Source of the DNA: Clostridiales bacterium
GTDB taxonomy: Bacteria; Bacillota; Clostridia; Christensenellales; Aristaeellaceae
Assembly: GCA_004554085.1 (NCBI GenBank)
Contig: SFNY01000028.1
Span: 1-27,118 of the forward strand
Direction of reading: 5' to 3'
DNA: 27,118 nt
Shown in pieces: positions 24,488 through 27,118 of the stretch. The position numbers were made by a program, and so were the translations under genes. Every line of letters starts with the position of its first letter. Position 1 is the stretch's first letter. The notes beneath the pieces were generated by a model. That model saw only the letters and a program-made list of their open reading frames with translations. It was not told the origin of the DNA and searched no databases.

Positions 24488-26371
24488 TTATTCTCCGGAA
24501 TCAGATTCTTGCCCATCCCCAGCGTGGAGCATGGCGTAGACGTTCTCCGCAACCGGGCGAGTCATGCCGGGCACGGCGCAGATTTCGTCGAGGCTGGCGT
24601 TCTTGAGGGCTTCCACCGTCTGGAAGTGCTTGAGAATCGCCTTCTTGCGCTTCTCGCCCACGCCCGGAACCCCGTCCAGGCGGGAGGACACGCTGGCCTT
24701 GCTTCTCAGCTTGCGGTGGTGGGTGATGGCGAAGCGGTGGGCCTCGTCGCGCAGGCGCTGGATCAGGTGCAGCGCGTTGGAGTGGCGGTCCAGCAGGATG
24801 CTCTCGTCGCAGTCCGGCAGCACGATCTCCTCGATGCGCTTGGCCAGGCCGAACATGGGAATGTCCAGCCCCAGCGCGTGCATCGCGTCCTGGGCGGCGT
24901 TGAGCTGGCCCCGACCGCCGTCGATCAGAATCAGATCGGGCAGGTCGGAGAACTTGCCCTCCCGGGGGTCCTCGCCAGCCTCGCCGCGCTCCTGCCTCTC
25001 CTTCAGACCGTGGGTCAGGCGGCGGGTGATCACCTCGTGCATGGAGGCGAAGTCGTTTGCGCCCTGCACGGTCTTGATGCGGTAGATGCGGTACTGGTCG
25101 TGGCGGGCCACGCCGTCGATCATCACCACCTGGCTGCCCACCGAGAGCACGCCCTGGGTGTTGGAGATGTCGTAGCCCTCAATGCGCCGGGGCGGATGCA
25201 TCATCCCCAGCACCTCGCCCAGCTCCTCGCACGCGCCCACGGTGCGCTCCCGGCTGCTCGCCGCGCGCTTGTCCAGCTTCTCGGCCAGATCCCGGGCGTT
25301 CTTCAGCGCCATGCGGATGAGCTTCATCTTATCGCCCCGCATCGGCGCGAACAGGTAGGTGCGCCTGCCGTGCAGCTCGGTCAGCAGCTCCTCGATCACG
25401 CCCTTCTCCGGGGGATCAGCGGAGAGGATCAGCTCCGTGGGCGGCAGGTTCTCCGGCGTGTAGTACTGCAATATGAACTGGGTGATGATCTCGCCCGGCT
25501 CCTCGTCGCCCGCGCCCTCCAGGGTGAAGTTCTCCGAGCCGATCAGCCGCCCCGAGCGGATGTAGAGCATCTCCACCAGCGCGTCCGCGTCGCGCTTGAG
25601 CACCGCGATCACGTCCCGGTCATCCTGGGCGGTGGAGATGGCCTTCTGTTTCTGCATCACGCTCTCCACCGCACGGATGCGGTCGCGGTAGAGTGCGGCG
25701 CGCTCGTAGTTCATCTGGGCGGAGGCCTCGCGCATGCGTGCGGTCAGCTCGTCGATCACCGGGGCGTACTTTCCGTTCAGGAAGTCGATCACCGGCCTGA
25801 GCTGCGCCGCATAATCTTCTCGACTGACCAGCCCCGCGCAGGGGGCCAGGCACTGGCCGATCTGGTGGTACATGCAGGGCCTGCGCGGCTTGTCCGGGTT
25901 GATGGCGGTGGTGCAGTTGCGGATGGGAAAGACTGTGCGCACCACGTCCAGCACCTCGCGCACCACCGTCGCGCCCTGGTAGGGGCCGAAGTACTTTGCG
26001 CCGTCCTTCGCCTGCTTGCGCACCAGCTCCGGCTTGGGGAAGTCCTCGCGCAGGTCGATGCGGATGTAGGGGTAGTGCTTGTCGTCCTTGAGCAGGATGT
26101 TGTAGTGGGGGCGGTGCATCTTGATCAGGTTGCACTCCAGCGCGAAGGCCTCCATCTCGCCGTCCACCAGCATGATGTCGAAGTCGTCCACCTTCTCCAC
26201 CATGGCGCGCACCTTGGGGGTGTGGCTGCGGGAGGCGTGGAAGTACTGGGACACCCGGTTCTTCAGGTTCTTGGCCTTGCCCACGTAGATGATCCTGCCG
26301 CCGGACTTCATCAGATAGCAGCCCGGCGAATCCGGCAGGTTGTGAATCTTCCATTCAAGCTCGGCGTTCAT
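24488..26371 (-). CDS. uvrC: Excinuclease ABC subunit C
   Basis: UvrC makes both incisions around DNA lesions in nucleotide excision repair after loading by UvrA and UvrB. The 627-residue product is full length. Domains: GIY-YIG nuclease (residues about 12-95, PGCYLMKSGGRIIYVGKAKN); the Cys cluster CMYHQIGQCLAPC; a UVR coiled-coil motif (about 205-240, QMNYERAALYRDRI) that contacts UvrB; the RNase H-like 5' nuclease (about 385-545, IEGYDISNTQG and LILIDGGRGQLNAA); and tandem helix-hairpin-helix repeats near the end (LDGVPGVGEKRKKAIL, AVPGMTRPVAENVY). The start is 3 nt after the permease stop, suggesting coupling, although the two genes have no evident link. Confidence 0.96.
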   Translation of the reverse strand: MNAELEWKIHNLPDSPGCYLMKSGGRIIYVGKAKNLKNRVSQYFHASRSHTPKVRAMVEKVDDFDIMLVDGEMEAFALECNLIKMHRPHYNILLKDDKHYPYIRIDLREDFPKPELVRKQAKDGAKYFGPYQGATVVREVLDVVRTVFPIRNCTTAINPDKPRRPCMYHQIGQCLAPCAGLVSREDYAAQLRPVIDFLNGKYAPVIDELTARMREASAQMNYERAALYRDRIRAVESVMQKQKAISTAQDDRDVIAVLKRDADALVEMLYIRSGRLIGSENFTLEGAGDEEPGEIITQFILQYYTPENLPPTELILSADPPEKGVIEELLTELHGRRTYLFAPMRGDKMKLIRMALKNARDLAEKLDKRAASSRERTVGACEELGEVLGMMHPPRRIEGYDISNTQGVLSVGSQVVMIDGVARHDQYRIYRIKTVQGANDFASMHEVITRRLTHGLKERQERGEAGEDPREGKFSDLPDLILIDGGRGQLNAAQDAMHALGLDIPMFGLAKRIEEIVLPDCDESILLDRHSNALHLIQRLRDEAHRFAITHHRKLRSKASVSSRLDGVPGVGEKRKKAILKHFQTVEALKNASLDEICAVPGMTRPVAENVYAMLHAGDGQESDSGE

Positions 26372-26374
26372 ATC

Positions 26375-27118
26375 TTACAGGCACACTTTCTTTTTCAGGA
26401 TCCATGCGCTGAGGCCGGTGAACAGGGCGGTGAAGCCCAGGTTGACCAGCAGCGTGGGGATCGCGGCGGTCAGGGCGATTTGCAGATCGGTGAAGTTCTG
26501 CACGGCGGCCTCCGGCGAGACCAGCGTGGAGACCTTGCCCACCAGAATCAGCAGCACCAGGAACAGCGCCGAGGACAGAAACCATGCGCCCTTGCTCCGT
26601 GCGGCGATGGCGGCGGAGAGGGTCGCGGCAAGATAGCCCATGGACACCACCGAGATCACGCTGATGAGCGTGGAAACCACGGCGTAGAGGCTGAAGAAGC
26701 CCAGGGAGGCAAGGTCGATCTCCATGTTTTGGGCGACGTACTTCAGCATGGGAATGAGGCCCCGCACGTCGAACACCTCGTCCATGAAGATCATGGCGGA
26801 GCCCATGCAGGCGAGCACGCACACCGCCAGCATGACGATGGCGAAGCATAGCGTGAACAGCAGCTTGGCAAGCACGATGGACAGCGTGGCGCGCGGTACC
26901 ATCAGCATCAGGTAGCCCGATCGGGTGCTCAGCTCGCTGGAATAGGCGTTTACGCCCCGAATGAGCACGTACACGTAGGCGGCAAAGCAGTAGAACATCA
27001 GGCCGAACAGGGAGACGCCCATCAGGCCCTCCTGCTTGAGCAGCGACCCCAGCGGTGCGGCCAGGTACAGCAGCAGCGCCGCGGCCAGCATCACGATGAG
27101 GCTCGTGCGGCTGCGGCG
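26375..27118 (-). CDS. ABC-2 type transporter permease (5' end beyond the window)
   Basis: The frame is open from the window edge (27118) to the TAA at 26377-26375, giving at least 248 residues. About six hydrophobic segments are present, with charged text at a typical position after the second (RGVNAYSSELSTRSGYLMLMVPRATLSIVLAKLL), as in ABC-2 membrane subunits where a gene pair includes an ATPase. The codons before the internal GTG-ATG at 27094-27089 (RRSRTSLI) read like coding sequence, so the true start is probably outside. The substrate is unknown; its ATPase would lie upstream, outside the window. Confidence 0.75.
   Translation of the reverse strand, partial: RRSRTSLIVMLAAALLLYLAAPLGSLLKQEGLMGVSLFGLMFYCFAAYVYVLIRGVNAYSSELSTRSGYLMLMVPRATLSIVLAKLLFTLCFAIVMLAVCVLACMGSAMIFMDEVFDVRGLIPMLKYVAQNMEIDLASLGFFSLYAVVSTLISVISVVSMGYLAATLSAAIAARSKGAWFLSSALFLVLLILVGKVSTLVSPEAAVQNFTDLQIALTAAIPTLLVNLGFTALFTGLSAWILKKKVCL

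Overview
The window is about 27 kb of GC-rich DNA (visibly near 60 %) from what looks like an anaerobic Clostridia-class Bacillota. This is inferred from a one-chain pyruvate:ferredoxin oxidoreductase, an IspH-ribosomal S1 fusion next to cmk and plsC, a T-box leader, strong Shine-Dalgarno sites, and a BclA-like protein with a sigma-K-like promoter that suggests a spore former. The species cannot be named from the sequence.

Layout. 1-1530: the 3' end of fucI, a cysteine-rich protein with a BclA/C1q-like end domain, and two tRNA-Met genes (initiator and elongator). 1570-2536: a decayed integrative element, made of a tyrosine recombinase catalytic domain whose 5' end is lost and fused to the 3' end of an acidic D/W-rich gene. 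2648-6236: nifJ with a near-consensus promoter. 6240-6710: a 2.4-copy structured repeat. 6799-7119: small-toxin/antisense locus A. 7164-10083: an ASCH-domain protein, a TetR regulator and putP. 10226-11860: a secreted 5'-nucleotidase. 11906-13104: two copies of a roughly 200-bp structured repeat around trmO. 13113-14860: an AgcS-type symporter behind a T-box leader. 14996-18029: a membrane protein, a family-2 glycosyltransferase and an M18 aminopeptidase. 18179-22990 (minus): pepV, cmk, plsC and ispH-rpsA. 23182-24000: an alpha/beta hydrolase. 24077-24421: small-toxin/antisense locus B, in opposite orientation to A. 24488-27118 (minus): uvrC and an ABC-2 permease cut by the window edge.

Most genes are housekeeping metabolism, transport, repair and translation. 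The most unusual content is the pair of compact loci A and B. Each has two convergent consensus promoters, both with 18-nt spacers. One drives an mRNA that should begin with a GNRA-capped hairpin, carries a leader ORF starting MALGF.PL, and encodes a 26- or 32-residue one-helix membrane peptide whose ribosome-binding site is buried in a hairpin. The other drives an antisense RNA of about 87 nt that ends in an intrinsic terminator at the toxin stop codon. This is the layout of a type I toxin-antitoxin system. The structure, spacing and leader peptide are kept in both copies although the sequences have diverged.

Other points worth attention are the cysteine-rich BclA-like fusion, the lack of any ATG/GTG/TTG start for ispH, covarying intergenic repeats, a nested palindrome before putP, and a T-box whose specifier and tRNA-end signals point to alanine or glycine.
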